Shown in pieces: positions 10,905-21,594 of a stretch of 64,000 bases of DNA (the stretch's first letter is position 1; every line of letters starts with the position of its first letter). The DNA comes from Flavobacterium sp. CS20 (GTDB lineage Bacteria > Bacteroidota > Bacteroidia > Flavobacteriales > Flavobacteriaceae). Made by a program: the position numbers and the translations under genes. The notes below the pieces were generated by a model. That model ran no database searches. It saw nothing but the letters and a program-made list of their open reading frames with translations, and was not told the origin of the DNA. The DNA lies in the NCBI RefSeq assembly GCF_018080005.1, contig NZ_CP073015.1, forward strand, positions 2,880,501-2,944,500. Direction: 5' to 3'.

Positions 10905-10907
10905 AGT

Positions 10908-11630
10908 TTAAGATTCAATTTTTTCGCAAACAACTTGGTTGCCGTATTGCAAGTCGATTCTTTTGTATTTGTCTAAAAGTTTATCTTTTTTAGCTTTGAC
11001 ATAAAACGCTTTAAAATTCATAAACTTTTTGTTGAGGTTATCTATTTTACCAATAAATATTTTAAAATTTTGCTGTCTAAAATTCAATCCAAATTGTGCA
11101 TTGGGATAGGTTCTTATTTCAGTGACGTTTTGTTTTAAAAACAAGTCGTGTTGAATATATTTTAAAAGCTTAAAAACATCACTGATCTGTTGATCTTTTA
11201 TACCCCAAATTATAGGAACTCTTGCAGAATAATTTGGAGATAATGGCATTTTTTTTCCGTTTGAATCAATATAATATTGTTCACTACTAATCACTCGAGC
11301 AATGGGTTTACGCTGGGTAATTTCAGTATATAGTGTGCCATCAATATTCAAAAAAACTTCCGCATTTTCTATCATTGGGTGTGCTTCAAGTTGGGTTTCT
11401 ACAATATTCAAATCTAAGTGTTCTAAGCTTAATTTCTCAACGTGTTTTTTATTTTGTATTAACAATTTATTAACCGTTTTTTTATCTACAAACAGTTGAT
11501 TTTCCTGTTGGTATGTAATATTTATAGCTTTGATATTCATGCTACTGTGCCGATGATTTGTAAAGCTGACCAAGAATACCATCAAGATGAGCATCAAGCT
11601 GATTTTTATGTAAATCCAATTATTTTTCAT
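10908..11630 (-). CDS. ftsQ: Cell division protein FtsQ
   Basis: FtsQ is a bitopic inner-membrane protein linking early and late divisome components. I use the ATG at 11630 (240 aa). A longer frame back to 11681 exists but would overlap murC by over 60 bases, and its extra residues look like an out-of-frame reading of murC. From 11630 the protein starts MKNNWIYIKISLMLILMVFLVSF, a short cytoplasmic tail plus one membrane span. The periplasmic part follows, including the POTRA-type segment LNIVETQLEAHPMIENAEVFLNIDGTL (split here only as a description; residues ~68-94). Sequence conservation in FtsQ is low, so the call leans on order: murC-ftsQ-ftsA. Confidence 0.88.
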   Translation of the reverse strand: MKNNWIYIKISLMLILMVFLVSFTNHRHSSMNIKAINITYQQENQLFVDKKTVNKLLIQNKKHVEKLSLEHLDLNIVETQLEAHPMIENAEVFLNIDGTLYTEITQRKPIARVISSEQYYIDSNGKKMPLSPNYSARVPIIWGIKDQQISDVFKLLKYIQHDLFLKQNVTEIRTYPNAQFGLNFRQQNFKIFIGKIDNLNKKFMNFKAFYVKAKKDKLLDKYKRIDLQYGNQVVCEKIES

Positions 11631-12975
11631 CGCTATAATAATTTTTAATGCGTTGAGCTTCAATGCCAATATCGCCAGCACCCATAAAAACTATGACTGA
11701 ACATTTACTGGTTCTGATAGCATATAATATATCATTTTTTTGAATCATTGCTTTGTCTGACAGTTTTATTTTAGACAATAAATATTTTGAATTTATGCCT
11801 TCTATCGGTTCTTCTCTTGCAGGATAAATTTCCAAGAGTTTCACATCGTCAAAGCGACTGAGTTCTTGAGCAAAATCATCAGCAAAATCTTGTGTTCTTG
11901 AAAATAAATGCGGTTGAAAAATCGCCATCACTTTTTGATTTGGATGCATTTGTTTTACAGCTTGATAAACCGCTTTTATTTCGGATGGATGATGTGCGTA
12001 ATCATCAATTATGGTTAAGTCTGACCGTTTGACGATATAATTAAATCTTCTTTTTACACCGTTGAAATTGGCTAAAGATTTTGCAAAACTTTCGGCTTTT
12101 TCTGGCATATAAGCTACCGACAAAGCTAATGCACTTATGGCATTAAACAAGTTGTGGTAACCTGGCATATTAAGTTGTAAATTTTTCAGATGCAGATTTG
12201 GACTTACCCAATCAAAATGATAAGCACCGTTTTTGATACTGATATTTTCAGCATAAAAGTCAGAATTTTCATTTACGCTAATCGTTTTTCCATTAAAATC
12301 CAATTGATTTTGATGATATAATTGAGCTTTATCTTTCAATTGATTTGCAAAATCTTTAAAACTTTCTTCTAGTTCTTCTTTGGTATTGTAGATGTCTAAA
12401 TGATCTGCATCTATGTTGCTAATTAATGCATAATCTGGTTTTAAGTTTAAAAAAGACCGATCAAATTCATCAGCTTCAATCACGTAAACGTCATCACCAT
12501 TATGAATGTAATTTGAATTATAGTTTTGTGCTATTCCACCGAGAAATGCTGTAACGGGTTGGTTATTTTCTTTAAGTAAAAATGCCAACATACTTGTAAT
12601 CGTGGTTTTGCCATGTGTGCCAGCAACTGCAATGCAAGTTTTGTTAGAACTTAAATCACCCAACACCTGAGCTCTTTTAAAAATATTAAAATTATTGGTT
12701 TTAAAGAATTGAAAAACAGGATGATTTTCTTTAATAGCTGGTGTGTAAATAACAAGTGTGTCGGATTTCTTTAGATTTTTTGCCAACTTTAGGCTTTCAT
12801 CGTATTCAATTTTTGCACCAAGTTTTACCAACTTATGACACATCTCGTTTGGTGTTTTGTCATATCCCAAAACTGTTTTTCTTAGTTTTATAAAATGAAA
12901 AGCCAAGGCACTCATACCAATACCGCCAATGCCGATAAAGTAAACTTGATTGATATGTGCTAAATTTAATTTCAT
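11620..12975 (-). CDS. murC: UDP-N-acetylmuramate--L-alanine ligase MurC
   Basis: MurC adds L-alanine to UDP-MurNAc, the first amino-acid step of peptidoglycan precursor synthesis in the cytoplasm. The 451-aa protein has the Rossmann start VYFIGIGGIGMSALAFHF (residues ~12-29), the Mur-ligase P-loop AVAGTHGKTTITSML (~115-129), the central domain residues EADEFDRSFL and the DHLD motif. The C-terminal domain has DDYAHHPSEI and IFQPHLFSRT. The start overlaps the end of murG by 4 bases (ATGA), and the end overlaps ftsQ by 11 bases, indicating translational coupling. Confidence 0.96.
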   Translation of the reverse strand: MKLNLAHINQVYFIGIGGIGMSALAFHFIKLRKTVLGYDKTPNEMCHKLVKLGAKIEYDESLKLAKNLKKSDTLVIYTPAIKENHPVFQFFKTNNFNIFKRAQVLGDLSSNKTCIAVAGTHGKTTITSMLAFLLKENNQPVTAFLGGIAQNYNSNYIHNGDDVYVIEADEFDRSFLNLKPDYALISNIDADHLDIYNTKEELEESFKDFANQLKDKAQLYHQNQLDFNGKTISVNENSDFYAENISIKNGAYHFDWVSPNLHLKNLQLNMPGYHNLFNAISALALSVAYMPEKAESFAKSLANFNGVKRRFNYIVKRSDLTIIDDYAHHPSEIKAVYQAVKQMHPNQKVMAIFQPHLFSRTQDFADDFAQELSRFDDVKLLEIYPAREEPIEGINSKYLLSKIKLSDKAMIQKNDILYAIRTSKCSVIVFMGAGDIGIEAQRIKNYYSDEK

Positions 12976-14066
12976 TTGTTATTGATAATGTTTTCTACAA
13001 TATCAACGATATCTTTCGTTGCATTGGGCTTAGCTAAGGTTTTTATGTTTTTTGATAAACGCTCTCTTTGTGCTTGGTTTTGAATTAAATCTTTTAAGGT
13101 TTTCTCAAATATTTGATCTAATTCTGTTTCTTCTAAACAAATAGCGGCTTGATGTTTGGCGACAGATTGTGCATTTTTAAATTGATGATTTTCTGCAACA
13201 TTAGGCGATGGAATAAAAATGACGGGTTTACCCACTAAACTCAATTCGCTTACTGAGCCAGCACCAGCACGAGAAATAATGATGTCTGATGCGGCATAAG
13301 CGGCTTGCATATATTCTATGTATTTTAATATTTTAATGTTCTCGTTTGCTAAATTTTTATAGTCTTCAAAATAAAAAGCTCCACATTGCCACAATAAATT
13401 GCAGTTGAGTTGCTCGATTAGCTCTAAATGCTTTGCGATGGTTTTGTTAGGAATTGACGCACCCAAACTACCACCAATCACCAATAAGGTTTGCTTGTCA
13501 GGGTTTAAATTAAATTCAGAAAGTGCTTCTTCTTTTGAGAGTTTATTGTCAATTAAGTCTTGTCTAACAGGATTGCCTGTCCAAGTGATTTTGTCTTTTG
13601 GGAAGTAACGATCCATATTGTCATAAGCCACACAAATGGCATTAGCTTGTTTGGCGACCCATTTATTAGTTACGCCTGCATAAGAATTTTGTTCCTGAAT
13701 CAAAGTTGGATAATTCATCATATTCGCCATTTTTAACAACGGTGCACTTGCAAAACCACCTGTGCCAATAACAATGTCAGGTTGATGTTTTTTGATAATT
13801 TGTCTTGCTTTTATCAAGCTAAACAACAGCTTAATAGGAAACAGTAAATTTGATAATGTCAATTTTCTTTGAATTCCGCTAATCCACAAGCCAATAATTT
13901 TAAAACCTGCTTTTGGTACTTTTTGCATTTCCATACGGTCTTTAGCACCAACAAACAAAATATCAGCATTGGGCTGTCTGTTTTTTATTTCTTGAGCAAT
14001 CGCAATTGCTGGGTAAATATGACCGCCAGTTCCACCGCCTGATATGATTATTTTCCAAGGTTTCAT
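12972..14066 (-). CDS. murG: UDP-N-acetylglucosamine--N-acetylmuramyl-(pentapeptide) pyrophosphoryl-undecaprenol transferase MurG
   Basis: MurG is a peripheral inner-membrane GT28 glycosyltransferase that makes lipid II from lipid I and UDP-GlcNAc. In 364 aa it shows the N-terminal glycine-rich loop ISGGGTGGHIYPA (residues ~8-20), the second G-loop IGTGGFASAPLLK, and the C-domain loop VIGGSLGAS. The UDP-sugar binding segment IISRAGAGSVSEL and the end region PSPNVAENHQ are also present. It overlaps ftsW by 4 bases upstream and murC by 4 bases downstream. Confidence 0.96.
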   Translation of the reverse strand: MKPWKIIISGGGTGGHIYPAIAIAQEIKNRQPNADILFVGAKDRMEMQKVPKAGFKIIGLWISGIQRKLTLSNLLFPIKLLFSLIKARQIIKKHQPDIVIGTGGFASAPLLKMANMMNYPTLIQEQNSYAGVTNKWVAKQANAICVAYDNMDRYFPKDKITWTGNPVRQDLIDNKLSKEEALSEFNLNPDKQTLLVIGGSLGASIPNKTIAKHLELIEQLNCNLLWQCGAFYFEDYKNLANENIKILKYIEYMQAAYAASDIIISRAGAGSVSELSLVGKPVIFIPSPNVAENHQFKNAQSVAKHQAAICLEETELDQIFEKTLKDLIQNQAQRERLSKNIKTLAKPNATKDIVDIVENIINNK

Positions 14067-15294
14067 AAAGTTTGACTCAATACATCTAATGGGTTTTCTT
14101 GTTCTTCGTTTTCTTTATATTTTAATTCTTTTTCACTGTAATCTTCGTTTGATTTTGAACTTACACTTAAAATAATTCCGATGCCTACACAAGTCATCCA
14201 AATTGAAGAACCACCGCTACTGATTAGAGGCAAAGTTTGTCCAGTTACAGGAAATAAATTCACCGCAACTCCAATATTGATAAAGGCTTGAAATATAATG
14301 GGTAAACCCACTCTGCAATGAGAAGTTTGGCGTAAACGGAATCTCTTTTCGTGAAAATAATGGCGATTCTTAACAAAATAAACAGGTAGAGCAGAAGCAC
14401 AAAAAAACCACCGATTAAGCCAGTTTCTTCAATGATAATAGCATAAATAAAATCTGAAGACGACTGTGGTAAAAAATTTCTCTGTACACTTTTGCCAACG
14501 CCTTTTCCTGTTAAACCGCCTGTTGCAATAGCAATTTTAGCTTTTTCAACTTGATATTGTTCTTGTTGTTCATCGTCAGAAACAAAACTTTCTATTCTAC
14601 TTGTCCACGTATCAACACGGTTTGGAAGTAAACCAGGAAAAGCCATTGATGTTAAAATAAATAAACTAACAATAATTAGAGTGCTACCAAGAATATAACC
14701 ACAATACTTTATAGGATAACCGCCTAAATACGCCAGAAGCATAACCATACAAAATATGATAGCCGCCGTTGAAAAGTTGGCTGGAAATATCAAACCAACA
14801 ACTGTTAAAACGGGCACCCAAAGTGGCCAAATGGTTTCTTTAAAAGTTACCTGTTTGTTGGCTATTTTTGATAAATATCTCGCTACATAAACCATCAGCA
14901 CAACAGCAAGAAAGTTTGATGTTTGAAAACTCATATTAAACACAGGAATAGTTATCCAACGGCTGGCGTAAGCACCATTGATGGTTGTGCCTTGAAACAG
15001 GGTAAAAATCAATAAAACAATAGTAAACGGAAGTAGTAAAATAGAAATTCCCCTGAAATATTTATAAGGAATTTTATGCACCGCAAATATGATAACAAAC
15101 CCCATAAACAAATGCACAAAATGTTTGATAAGATAACTTATGGTGTTGCCATTACCACCATTAAGGTAAGCTAAATTGCTACTTGCACTATATACAGGAA
15201 TAAATGAAAACACAGCCAACAAAGCCACTATAGCCCAAATGGCTTTATCACCACTCAAATTGTTATTAAAAAAATGGACTAAAGAATTTTTCAT
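14063..15294 (-). CDS. ftsW: Lipid II polymerase / SEDS protein FtsW (frame broken by a 1-bp deletion)
   Basis: FtsW is a multi-span inner-membrane SEDS glycosyltransferase that polymerises lipid II at the septum together with FtsI. The N-terminal ~330 residues have many hydrophobic spans and typical pieces: AIWAIVALLAVFSF, GINGAYASRWI-like TTINGAYASRWI, and KAKIAIATGGLTGKGVGKS. At about 14311-14315 the frame is lost: the read is GCA GAG TGG GTT, where one missing G would give the family sequence (A-G-V-GLPIIFQAFINIGVAV). The C-terminal part continues in the next frame with NLFPVTGQTLPLISSGGSS, the invariant SEDS end motif. Restored length ~410 aa. It lies between murD (5-base gap) and murG. 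Confidence 0.94.
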
Positions 15295-15299
15295 TGGAT

Positions 15300-16634
15300 T
15301 TATAGGTTTTGCACGGCTTCTTTAAATTGTCTTCCACGATCTTCATAATTGTCAAATAAATCAAAACTGGCACAAGCTGGCGACAGCAAAACCGTATCAT
15401 CAGCTTTGGCAAGATGATAGGCTATTTTGACACATTCTTGCATAGATTGCGTTTCGTAAATTTCATCTACACAAGATTTGAAAGCTTTAATAATTTTTTG
15501 GTTGTCAACGCCAAGACAGATGATGGCTTTGACTTTTTCATTGACCAAAGGCAATAAATCTTCATAAACATTGCCTTTGTCAACACCACCAACAATCCAA
15601 ATTACGTCTGAAGTTGCGGAGTCCAAAGCATAAAATGTGGCGTTAATATTTGTCGCTTTAGAATCATTGATATAGTTGACATTATTGATTTTTAAAACGT
15701 GTTCCAAACGATGTTCTACACCTTGAAAAGTTTCTAATTTTTCTCTGATGGTTTCCTTCCTGATTTTGAGTAAATGAGCAACGGTAGAAGCTACCATTGC
15801 ATTTTTAGTATTCTGTTTTCCTTCGACTTGTAGAGCGGTTATTGGCATAATATGTATTTTTTTATTGAGGTTTATAATAATTTCGTTGTCTTTGAGATAG
15901 GTTCCATATTTCAATTCTTTTTCAGTTGAAATAGGAATACAGGTTGCGTTTACAGGGTGATTTTTAAGCCAATTGCAGAGGTGATTTTCATCGGCATTGT
16001 AGATTAAAAAATCATCGGGTTGTTGATTTTTGGCTATTCTAAATTTTGAAGCTGTATATGAATCAAAGTTATTTTGGTAACGGTCTAAGTGATCAGGCGT
16101 TATTGATGTTATAATGGCAATATGCGGTCTAAAATTTTCTATACCATCTAACTGAAAACTACTGATTTCTAAAACATAATGTTTAGCCTCTTTTTCAGCG
16201 ACGGATTTAGCAAAGCTCAACCCAATATTTCCAGCCAAATCCACTTCTTTAAGTTCATCTTCTAATAAATGATACAACATATAGGCAACTGTTGTTTTGC
16301 CGTTTGAACCCGTGATACCAATGATATTGGCTTTGGTATGCTGGAAAGCAAATTCAATTTCTGAAATTATAGGAATTTGTTTTTCTTTGAGCTGTTTTAC
16401 AATTTGAGCGTCATCGGGAATACCTGGACTTTTTACTATTAAATCGGCATCAGCAAGTCTGTTTAAACTGTGTTGGTGTTCTTCAAACTCAATATTGAGA
16501 TTTTTTAAGGTTTCAATATTAGATGCAGAAATCTTTTGTGAATCACTTAAAAATACGTTGTATTGTTTTTTCGATGCCAAAATAGCAAGACCAAGACCAC
16601 TTTTTCCACTTCCTAAAATTGCTATGTTTTGCAT
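15300..16634 (-). CDS. murD: UDP-N-acetylmuramoyl-L-alanine--D-glutamate ligase MurD
   Basis: MurD adds D-glutamate to UDP-MurNAc-L-Ala. I start it at the ATG at 16634 (444 aa), which gives [17 protein letters not shown], the usual N-terminal Rossmann loop. A longer frame to 16691 would run into mraY. The P-loop ITGSNGKTTVAYML (residues ~109-122), ITPDHLDRY and the C-terminal NYINDSKATNINAT and LSPACASFDLFDNYEDRGRQF (positions ~418-438, family end signature) are all present. The start codon overlaps the mraY stop by one base (TAATG arrangement). Confidence 0.95.
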   Translation of the reverse strand: MQNIAILGSGKSGLGLAILASKKQYNVFLSDSQKISASNIETLKNLNIEFEEHQHSLNRLADADLIVKSPGIPDDAQIVKQLKEKQIPIISEIEFAFQHTKANIIGITGSNGKTTVAYMLYHLLEDELKEVDLAGNIGLSFAKSVAEKEAKHYVLEISSFQLDGIENFRPHIAIITSITPDHLDRYQNNFDSYTASKFRIAKNQQPDDFLIYNADENHLCNWLKNHPVNATCIPISTEKELKYGTYLKDNEIIINLNKKIHIMPITALQVEGKQNTKNAMVASTVAHLLKIRKETIREKLETFQGVEHRLEHVLKINNVNYINDSKATNINATFYALDSATSDVIWIVGGVDKGNVYEDLLPLVNEKVKAIICLGVDNQKIIKAFKSCVDEIYETQSMQECVKIAYHLAKADDTVLLSPACASFDLFDNYEDRGRQFKEAVQNL

Positions 16635-17848
16635 TATCTCACTTTTAGGGTTATGATTGATATGACAGCTAAAAGAATGCCTATAATCCAAAATCTCACC
16701 ACAATTTTACTTTCGTGAAATCCTTTCTTTTGAAAATGATGGTGTAAAGGCGACATCAGAAAAATGCGTTTGCCTTCTCCTAATTTTTTCTTGGTATATT
16801 TAAACCAACCCACTTGCATTACGACAGAAAAATTTTCGACCAGAAAAATTCCACATAGTATGGGTAATAAAAGTTCTTTTCTTGTGGCTATGGCGATTAC
16901 AGCAATAATTCCGCCAATCGTTAAACTTCCCGTATCGCCCATAAATACTTGAGCGGGAAATGTATTATACCATAAAAATCCAATTAATGCACCTGTGAAA
17001 GTCGCGATAAAAATGGTCATTTCGCCAGATCTAGGGATGTTCATTACGTTTAAATAATCAGAGAAAATAACGTTGCCTGAAACCCAAGCAAAAATGCCAA
17101 GAGTCAAAACTATAATAGCTGAAGAGCCTGCAGCAAGTCCATCGATGCCATCGGTAAGGTTGGCACCATTTGATACTGCGGTAACTATAAAAATGACAAT
17201 AGGTATAAAAATTAACCAAGCGTAAGGTGCTAAATCTTCACTGATCCAAGTGATGATTTTAGAATAATCAAGTTCATTATTTTTTAAAAAAGGAATAGTC
17301 GTGGTGGTTGATTTTTCTTCATCTGCAATTTCTATGATTTGATTGGTCTCAGGATTGAGTTGAATGTTATTTCTCACCGTAATATCATTGTGAAAATACA
17401 TGGTTAAACCTACAATGATGCCGAGTCCCACTTGACCGAATACTTTGAATTTACCTTTTAAGCCTTTTTTGTCTTTTTTAAATACCTTGATGTAATCGTC
17501 TAAAAAACCAATACTGCCCATCCATAAGGTGGTGATAATTAATAGAATAATATAAATATTACTTAAATCTGTAAATAGCAAAACAGGAATCAAGGTTGAA
17601 AAAATGATAATCAAACCACCCATAGTTGGTGTTCCCGCTTTTTGAGTTTGACCGTCAAGACCTAAGTCTCTGATGCTTTCTCCAACTTGTTGTTTTTGTA
17701 AAAAATTAATGATGCGTTTACCAAAAATCAATGAAATCAAAAGCGATAAAATGGTGGCTATAGCGACTCTAAACGATAAATATTGATATAAACCTGCTCC
17801 AGAAAAATCATATAAACTATCGAGATATTTTAGTAAATGATATAGCAT
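16634..17848 (-). CDS. mraY: Phospho-N-acetylmuramoyl-pentapeptide transferase MraY
   Basis: MraY is an integral-membrane enzyme that transfers phospho-MurNAc-pentapeptide to undecaprenyl phosphate, forming lipid I. The 404-aa protein begins [15 protein letters not shown]. It has the aspartate motif [11 protein letters not shown] (Mg-binding DD) and the [14 protein letters not shown] loop. [16 protein letters not shown] and the end motif [12 protein letters not shown] are also present. An insert of about 60 residues after the third span (residues ~160-205, charged and periplasm-like) makes it longer than the ~360 aa of proteobacterial MraY; such an insert is common in Bacteroidota. Two bases separate it from murE. 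Confidence 0.96.
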   Translation of the reverse strand: MLYHLLKYLDSLYDFSGAGLYQYLSFRVAIATILSLLISLIFGKRIINFLQKQQVGESIRDLGLDGQTQKAGTPTMGGLIIIFSTLIPVLLFTDLSNIYIILLIITTLWMGSIGFLDDYIKVFKKDKKGLKGKFKVFGQVGLGIIVGLTMYFHNDITVRNNIQLNPETNQIIEIADEEKSTTTTIPFLKNNELDYSKIITWISEDLAPYAWLIFIPIVIFIVTAVSNGANLTDGIDGLAAGSSAIIVLTLGIFAWVSGNVIFSDYLNVMNIPRSGEMTIFIATFTGALIGFLWYNTFPAQVFMGDTGSLTIGGIIAVIAIATRKELLLPILCGIFLVENFSVVMQVGWFKYTKKKLGEGKRIFLMSPLHHHFQKKGFHESKIVVRFWIIGILLAVISIITLKVR

Positions 17849-17850
17849 AG

Positions 17851-19317
17851 TTATTTTTTAAAGCGGTTTAAATAATATTTCACAATTTCCATATCATCAA
17901 AATCTTTTCGCTTTCCTTTTATTTCCTGATAGGTTTCGTGTCCTTTTCCAGCAATGAGAATAATGTCATTGGGTTTGGCTATTTTGCAAGCGGTTTTTAT
18001 GGCTTCTTTTCTGTTGGTGATGCTCAATATTTTTTGTTGATGTTGAGGTTCAACTCCTTTTTCAATATCATTGATGATTTCGTCGGGATCTTCGTCTCTC
18101 GGATTATCACTTGTAAATATGACTTGGTCACTGTATTTTGCAGCAATTTGACCCATTTTTGGGCGTTTGGTTTTGTCTCTATTGCCACCGCAACCTACTA
18201 CGGTAATTAGAGTTTCGTTTTTGGTTCGTATGCTATTAATGGTTTCTAAAACATTCTTTAGTGCATCAGGTGTGTGGGCATAATCTACAATGGCTGAAAT
18301 ATCTTCAGATTGACTTTTGAAATGTTCAAAACGACCTTCAACAGGTTGTAGTTGACTTAAAAATTTTAGACTTTCTAACTCATCTAATTTAAACAGATTG
18401 GCGACAGCATAAACAGCAAGTAGATTATAGGCATTAAATTCGCCAATGACTTTTGTCCATACATCTTGATCATTGATTTTAAGATGTAAACCACTAAAAC
18501 TATTTTCAATAATTTTGGCTTTATAATCAGCGTAGGATTTTAAGGCATATGTGTAGGTTTTTGCTTTACAATTCTGTATCATAAATTCTCCATTTTTGTC
18601 ATCACTATTAGTAATGGCAAAAGCCGATTTTTTGAGTTGGTCAAACAGGCGTTTTTTTACATCTCTATAAGCTTCAAATGTTTTGTGATAATCGAGATGA
18701 TCGTGAGACAAGTTAGTGAAAATAGCAAGATCAAAATCTAAACTTAGACTGCGTTTCTGTTCAATACCGTGCGAACTTACTTCCATAAAAACATATTCTA
18801 TACCAGCTTCATACATTTGGTGGATGTATTGGTTTATGGTAATAGAATCTGGTGTAGTCAATCGGGTTGGAAATTCTTCGTCATTAATAAGAATTCTAAC
18901 GGTTGATATCAAACCTACAGAATAACCTAATTTTAGAAACAATTGATAGAGTAAAGTAGAAACTGTAGTTTTACCATTGGTTCCTGTTACGCCAATCAGC
19001 TTGAGTTTTGAAGATGGATTATCAAAAAAGTTAGAAGCCATATAGGCTAAAGCTTCACGGGAATCTTTCACTTTTATATAAGTAACACCATTGATTTTAA
19101 GCTCTGGAAATTCTTCGCAAACCACAGCGATAGCTCCTTGGTCAACGGCATTTTTGATATAGTGGTGTCCATCTGAATGCGTACCTTTGATGGCGACAAA
19201 AATATCGTTTAAGCCCACCTTTCTAGAATCAAAATGTAAGTTGATAAAAGATTGATTAGTAGAACCTTCAACGGCTTCTAAACTGACTTTATACAATATG
19301 TCTTTTAATGTATTCAA
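17851..19317 (-). CDS. murE: UDP-N-acetylmuramoyl-L-alanyl-D-glutamate--2,6-diaminopimelate ligase MurE
   Basis: MurE adds the third residue of the peptidoglycan stem peptide. The 488-aa protein has the N-terminal substrate segment [20 protein letters not shown], the P-loop [14 protein letters not shown] (residues ~110-123), [12 protein letters not shown], and [10 protein letters not shown]. The C-terminal motif DNPRDEDP is the DNPR signature of the meso-diaminopimelate-adding enzymes, so the organism should have DAP-type murein. The start overlaps the ftsI stop by 4 bases. Confidence 0.96.
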   Translation of the reverse strand: MNTLKDILYKVSLEAVEGSTNQSFINLHFDSRKVGLNDIFVAIKGTHSDGHHYIKNAVDQGAIAVVCEEFPELKINGVTYIKVKDSREALAYMASNFFDNPSSKLKLIGVTGTNGKTTVSTLLYQLFLKLGYSVGLISTVRILINDEEFPTRLTTPDSITINQYIHQMYEAGIEYVFMEVSSHGIEQKRSLSLDFDLAIFTNLSHDHLDYHKTFEAYRDVKKRLFDQLKKSAFAITNSDDKNGEFMIQNCKAKTYTYALKSYADYKAKIIENSFSGLHLKINDQDVWTKVIGEFNAYNLLAVYAVANLFKLDELESLKFLSQLQPVEGRFEHFKSQSEDISAIVDYAHTPDALKNVLETINSIRTKNETLITVVGCGGNRDKTKRPKMGQIAAKYSDQVIFTSDNPRDEDPDEIINDIEKGVEPQHQQKILSITNRKEAIKTACKIAKPNDIILIAGKGHETYQEIKGKRKDFDDMEIVKYYLNRFKK

Positions 19318-21275
19318 CCTAATATGAGTTTTACGTTTTGATTCTTTTTTATTTTTTGCCCTTTGGCAATAGACTGTCTTAACACTTTTCCTTCACCGAC
19401 AAATTGAACATTCAATCCTAGATTTTCTATCACCGCTATGGCATCCATTAGTGGCATTCCTTTTAGATTTGGCATAGTATTGATGTGTTCTTCTGCTTTG
19501 GCAATGGTTTTATGAACCATCAATTCATCTTGAAGCAACTGGATGCTATCTGCTGTGATTTCATCTTTTATCGGTGTTTTGGTATAAATTTTTTCGGCAA
19601 TTTCTGCAAAAACAGGAGCGACAACTTGGCTACCGTAAAACCCGATTTTTGTATCAGGCTTATGAACTGTTACAATACAAGAATATTTAGGATTATCAGC
19701 TGGAAAATAACCCGCAAAGGAGGCGATATATCTGCCATTTTCAATCCAATATTCAGTTTGGCAAGTGCCGGTTTTTCCTGCCATAGAAAAGTTTTGGTTA
19801 TAAATGTTTTTAGCTGTTCCTTTTTCCACCGTTTGCTTTAGTAAATCTTGAAGTATTTTTGCTGTTTCTTTTGAGCAAACACTGTTTTGTATGATAGGTT
19901 TGTCATAATTTTTTATATTCTCACCCTTGTTCATCACTTTTTTAATGAATCTGGGTTTTATTCTTATGCCATCATTTGCAATAGCATTGTAAAAACTTAA
20001 GATTTGTAAAGGCGTCATAGACACGCCATAACCAAAAGACATCCAGGGCAGAGTAGTGCCATACCAGTTTTTATCATCAGGATGTGGAATAGATGGTTGA
20101 CCTTCGCCTTTAATTTCAAGACCAATTTTTTTATTCAATCCCATATTGATCAATCGATCGACAAACCTTTCAGGATTATTTTTATAATTATCATTTATAA
20201 TTTGAGAAAATGCTGTGTTAGATGAGACTTTTAAAGCATCACCCACAGAGATTTTTCCATAGCCACCTCTTCTTGAATCTTTTATAGTTCGATTATAAAA
20301 TTTAATAACTCCATTTTTAGTATCAACTACGGTAGAAGTATCGACTACCTTATCTTCTAGAGCTACAGCAAGGCTCATTAATTTAAAAGTTGACCCAGGT
20401 TCATGGCTTTCCCACACAGCATAATTTCTTTTTTCAAAATAAGTGTTGTTTTTGGTTCGACCTAAATTAGAAATCGCTTTGATTTCACTTGTTTTGGTTT
20501 CCATAACAATCACGCTACCGTGGTCGGCTTTGAATTTTTCGAGTTGTCTCAATAAAGCATGATGCACAATATCTTGAATGTTGACATCAATGGTAGAAAC
20601 CACATCTAAACCATCTTCAGGCTCAATACTATTTCCATCATTAAGCGGTTTCCATTGACCTTTAGATATTTTTTGTTTGAACTGTCTTCCTTTTCTGCCT
20701 TTAAGGTATTCATCAAAAGCCCCTTCAAGACCAACGTTGTTATAGCCAACAGTTCGTCGACCAACTTTGCCCATAGGATGCACTCTTTCAATACTTTGCT
20801 CGGCAATAAAACCACCTTTGTATGGACCTAATTTGAAAAGTGGAAAAGTTTTAAATTGTTGATATTCACTGTAGTCCAGATTGTTGGCTATGAGCAGATA
20901 ACGATTTTTTTGTTTTCTGGCATTGAGAAGTTTGTTTTTGTAGTAAGAAACAGGTAAATCTGAAAAATCTGAAAGCGCTTTTGAAAGTGATATGAGATTT
21001 TTATCAAAGTCTTTTTCAGACACTGTAACGGCATCAAATCTAATCTCGTAAACCGGGACAGAGGTTGCCAATAAATTCAAATTGGTATCGTAAAGATTAC
21101 CGCGATTAGGCTCGATGATAAAGCTTTTGTATACACTTTGATTGGCGATAGATTTATAATGCTCGCCGTCAATGATTTGAATTTGAATAATTTTATAAAC
21201 GATTATGCCAGTAAATAAAACCAGCATTACCAGGATGACATAAAATCGTTTAAGAATGTTTTTTTGTGCTATCAT
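19314..21275 (-). CDS. ftsI: Septal penicillin-binding protein FtsI (PBP3) with C-terminal PASTA domain
   Basis: FtsI is the transpeptidase that cross-links septal peptidoglycan and works with FtsW. It has 653 aa. One N-terminal membrane span (residues ~10-30) precedes the dimerisation domain (PNRGNLYDTNLNLLATSVP). The transpeptidase domain has all three active-site motifs: STFK at ~295-298 with the nucleophile serine, SSN at ~351-353, and KTGT at ~501-504. The last ~60 residues (NTMPNLKGMPLMDAI...) form one PASTA domain, usual for Bacteroidota FtsI. It overlaps ftsL by 4 bases upstream and murE by 4 bases downstream. Confidence 0.95.
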   Translation of the reverse strand: MIAQKNILKRFYVILVMLVLFTGIIVYKIIQIQIIDGEHYKSIANQSVYKSFIIEPNRGNLYDTNLNLLATSVPVYEIRFDAVTVSEKDFDKNLISLSKALSDFSDLPVSYYKNKLLNARKQKNRYLLIANNLDYSEYQQFKTFPLFKLGPYKGGFIAEQSIERVHPMGKVGRRTVGYNNVGLEGAFDEYLKGRKGRQFKQKISKGQWKPLNDGNSIEPEDGLDVVSTIDVNIQDIVHHALLRQLEKFKADHGSVIVMETKTSEIKAISNLGRTKNNTYFEKRNYAVWESHEPGSTFKLMSLAVALEDKVVDTSTVVDTKNGVIKFYNRTIKDSRRGGYGKISVGDALKVSSNTAFSQIINDNYKNNPERFVDRLINMGLNKKIGLEIKGEGQPSIPHPDDKNWYGTTLPWMSFGYGVSMTPLQILSFYNAIANDGIRIKPRFIKKVMNKGENIKNYDKPIIQNSVCSKETAKILQDLLKQTVEKGTAKNIYNQNFSMAGKTGTCQTEYWIENGRYIASFAGYFPADNPKYSCIVTVHKPDTKIGFYGSQVVAPVFAEIAEKIYTKTPIKDEITADSIQLLQDELMVHKTIAKAEEHINTMPNLKGMPLMDAIAVIENLGLNVQFVGEGKVLRQSIAKGQKIKKNQNVKLILG

Positions 21276-21592
21276 TCTGATTTTGATTTTACAATGATTT
21301 CGAAAGGTGGTTCTTCAGAAAGTTTAATACCTCTTTTGGTCATAATTTTGGTAACGTTTGACTCCATTTTGAGTTGCATCACATCTTTTTTGGTATCGAC
21401 AAACTCGCTTCTAAGAGCTTTCATTTTGGTTTTGAGTTCAGCAATCTTATAGACTTTTCGATCTGCACTGTGAGAGCTGGCAATCATAACAAGTGCTAGC
21501 ACGGCACAAAACAAGATAAAGCTCCAATTTTTAAACGCACCGTCTTGAATTAAAAACTTGCCTTTTATGATATCAATTGCACCTTTGCTCAT
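21272..21592 (-). CDS. ftsL: FtsL-like cell division protein
   Basis: The product is a small bitopic membrane protein of 106 aa in the position of ftsL, between rsmH (2-base gap) and ftsI (4-base overlap). It has a short cytoplasmic N-terminus, one membrane span (NWSFILFCAVLALVMIAS, residues ~22-39), and a heptad-like coiled-coil segment (KVYKIAELKTKMKALRSEF, ~46-64). This is the expected FtsL layout. Sequence similarity in this family is too low for direct recognition, so the call is by size, topology and order (Bacteroidota FtsL-like protein). Confidence 0.85.
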   Translation of the reverse strand: MSKGAIDIIKGKFLIQDGAFKNWSFILFCAVLALVMIASSHSADRKVYKIAELKTKMKALRSEFVDTKKDVMQLKMESNVTKIMTKRGIKLSEEPPFEIIVKSKSE

Positions 21593-21594
21593 AA

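Noticed and set aside
11631..11681. Longer ftsQ start inside murC
   Set aside because: The extra 17 residues are an out-of-frame reading of the murC end, and the ATG at 11630 gives the normal short tail before the membrane span.
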